Source of the DNA: Dreissena polymorpha
Lineage: Eukaryota > Mollusca > Bivalvia > Myida > Dreissenidae
Assembly: GCF_020536995.1 (NCBI RefSeq)
Contig: NC_068359.1
Coordinates: 80,736,454 to 80,800,453 of the forward strand
DNA: 64,000 nt
Direction of reading: 5' to 3'
Made by a program: the position numbers and the translations under genes. Positions 62,313 through 64,000 of this stretch are shown here, in pieces. How positions within the stretch are numbered: the stretch's first letter is position 1; each line of letters begins with the position of its first letter. The notes beneath the pieces were generated by a model. The model saw nothing but the letters and a program-made list of their open reading frames with translations. It was not told where the DNA came from and did no database searches.

Positions 62313-63625
62313 AGCTCACCTGAGCACAACGTGCTCATGGTGAGCTTTTGTGGTCGCCTTTTGTCCATCATGCATCGTCCGTTGTGCGGCGTCAACATTT
62401 GCCTTGTTAACTCTCTAAAGGCCATATTTATTGTCCAATCTTCATGAACTTTGGTCAGAAGATTGGTCTCAATGATATCTTGGATGAGATCGAAAATGGT
62501 TACGTTTGCTTGAAAAACATGGCTGCCAAGGGGCGGGGCGTTTTTCCTTATATGGCTATATGTAAGTATAGTAAAATCTTGTTAACACTCTAGAAACCAC
62601 ATTTATTGTCCAATCTTCATGAAACTTGTTCAAAAGATTCATCCCAATAATATTTTGGACAAATTCGAAAATGGTGCCGGTTGGTTGAAAAACATGGCCG
62701 CCAGGACGTGGGCATTTTTCCTTATACGGCTATAGTAAAACCTTGTTAACACTCTAGAGGACACATTTATTTTCTGATCGTCATGAAACTTGCTCAGATG
62801 ATTTTTCTCTATGATATCTTGGATGAGTTCGAAAATAGTTATGTTTGCTTAAAAAACATGGCTGCCAAGGGGCAGGGCATTTTTCCTTATATGGCTATAT
62901 ATAGCTATAGTAAAATCTTGTTAACACTCTAGAGACCACATTTATTGTCCAATCTTCATGAAACTTGGTCAGCAGATTCATCCCAATGATATCTTGGACG
63001 AGTTTGAAAATGACGCCGGTTGGTTGAAAAACATGGCCGCAAGGGGGCGGGGCATTTTTCCTTATATGGCTATAGTAAAACCTTGTTAACACTCTAGAGG
63101 ACACATTTATTTTCTGATCGTCATGAAACTTGGTCAGAAGATTTGTCCCAATGATATCTTGGATGAGTTTGAAAATGGTAACCTTTGCTTGAAAAACATG
63201 GGTTCCAAGGGGCGGGGTATTTTTCGTTATATGGCTTTAATGTGGCTAAAGTAAAATACTGTGAATACTCTAGAGGCCACATTCATTGTTCAATCTTCAT
63301 GAAACTTGGTCAGAAAATTCCTCTCAATAGTATCTTGGACGAGTTAAAAAATGATGCCCTTTGGTTGAAAAACATGGCCGCAAGGGAGGGCGGGGCATTT
63401 TTCCTTAGTAAAACCTTGTTAACACTGTAGAGGCCACATGTATTTTCCGATCTTCATGAAACTTGGTCGAAAGATTTGTCCCAATGATATCTTTGATGAG
63501 TTCGAAAATGGTTTTGGTTTCTTTAAAAACATGGCCACCAGGGGGCGGGGCATTTTTTCTTATATGGCTATATATAGCTTTTGTAAAACCTTGTTAACAC
63601 TCTAGAGGCCACATCTTCATGAAAT
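62313..63625 (+). mobile_element. Tandem-array element, 'agctcacctgagcac' family
   Basis: Hairpin 62313-62346, then about eight monomers of roughly 165 bp ('ccttgttaacactctagag', 'tcatgaaacttggtcagaag', 'gatatcttggatgagttcga', 'aaaaacatggccgcaag'). Some monomer pairs are nearly identical at about 330 bp distance (62590 and 62925; 62750 and 63085), suggesting dimer amplification. The usual right terminus is missing. Confidence 0.85.
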
Positions 63626-63769
63626 ATGGTCAGGTTTTATTTTGGCCCTATTTTATAGCAGAAATTTGGCTGTATTCCCAATTGCAAAAAGTATACTTTT
63701 TCCCCAAAATTTGCTAAAAAATTCCCAATTGGGAAAAAAACGTCAATGCTATCGGCTGTTTCGATTTTT
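63626..63769. repeat. 'ttcccaattg' repeat fragment
   Basis: 'tattcccaattgcaaaaagt' and 'attcccaattgggaaaaaaa', related to 30605-30725 and the 43650-44196 interior. Confidence 0.5.
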
Positions 63770-64000
63770 AGCTCACCTGAGCACAACGTGCTTATGGTGA
63801 GCTTTTGTGATTGCTTTTTGTCCGTCGTGCGTTGTCCGTCGTGCGTCGTCAACATTTTGTCTTGTGAACACTCTAGAGGCCACATTTATTGTCTGATCTT
63901 CATGAAATTTGGTCAGAACATTTGCCCCCATTGATACCTCGACTGAGTTCGTAACTGGGTCATGCTGGGTCAAAAACTAGGTCACTAGGTCAAAAAAAGA
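63770..64000 (+). mobile_element. Start of another 'agctcacctgagcac' tandem-array element, cut by the window edge
   Basis: Hairpin 63770-63803, then 'cttgtgaacactctagaggc' and 'ggtcaaaaactaggtcacta'. Continues past the right edge. Confidence 0.8.

Overview
This is a eukaryotic genomic window: AT-rich, intron-bearing and dominated by short dispersed repeats. The repeat vocabulary is typical of bivalve mollusc genomes: tandem monomers containing 'aaacttggtcagaa' and 'ctaggtcaaggtcac', hairpin ends next to ACRG-type microsatellites, and many copies of a short inverted-repeat element reading 'gattagcctgtgcagtc'. A dreissenid-like heterodont bivalve is my best guess, by inference only. There is no prokaryotic operon, CRISPR array or rRNA, and no intact tRNA gene that I can defend.

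Three host genes are supported. (1) 4536-6611, minus strand: the 5' three exons of an acyl-CoA thioesterase 8-like gene. Its remaining exons are not recognised and probably lie off the left edge. (2) 19358-30532, plus strand: a complete five-exon GDAP1-like gene (GST-fold, tail-anchored mitochondrial outer-membrane protein, 324 aa). I rebuilt it from splice phases, including a 22-codon first exon. (3) 40545-42758, minus strand: a single-exon 737-aa TRIM protein (RING, two B-boxes, coiled coil, C-terminal region of unassigned fold). A possible small two-exon gene at 17501-18661 is speculative.

Mobile elements fill most of the rest. 0-16.7 kb holds tandem-array elements, a large foldback palindrome, a decayed minus-strand LINE (PHD finger, 2A-like motif, endonuclease, broken RT), and a 1.7-kb terminal-inverted-repeat element studded with an ACCGTTACG motif. 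The GDAP1 introns carry several repeat insertions, one with an empty-site counterpart in the window. 31-39.4 kb has tRNA-derived SINEs, one carrying an eight-unit 24-bp array in the anticodon-arm position, and a LINE 3' end. 43-50.5 kb is crowded with short inverted-repeat elements. 52.26-55.10 kb is a 67-bp satellite with higher-order structure near 736 bp. 56-64 kb repeats families seen earlier and ends in another tandem-array element.

I found no new multi-gene system. The most unusual signals are the tRNA-like SINE with the expanded anticodon arm, the clustered ACCGTTACG element, the signal-peptide/2A-like/PHD arrangement of the LINE, and the higher-order satellite.
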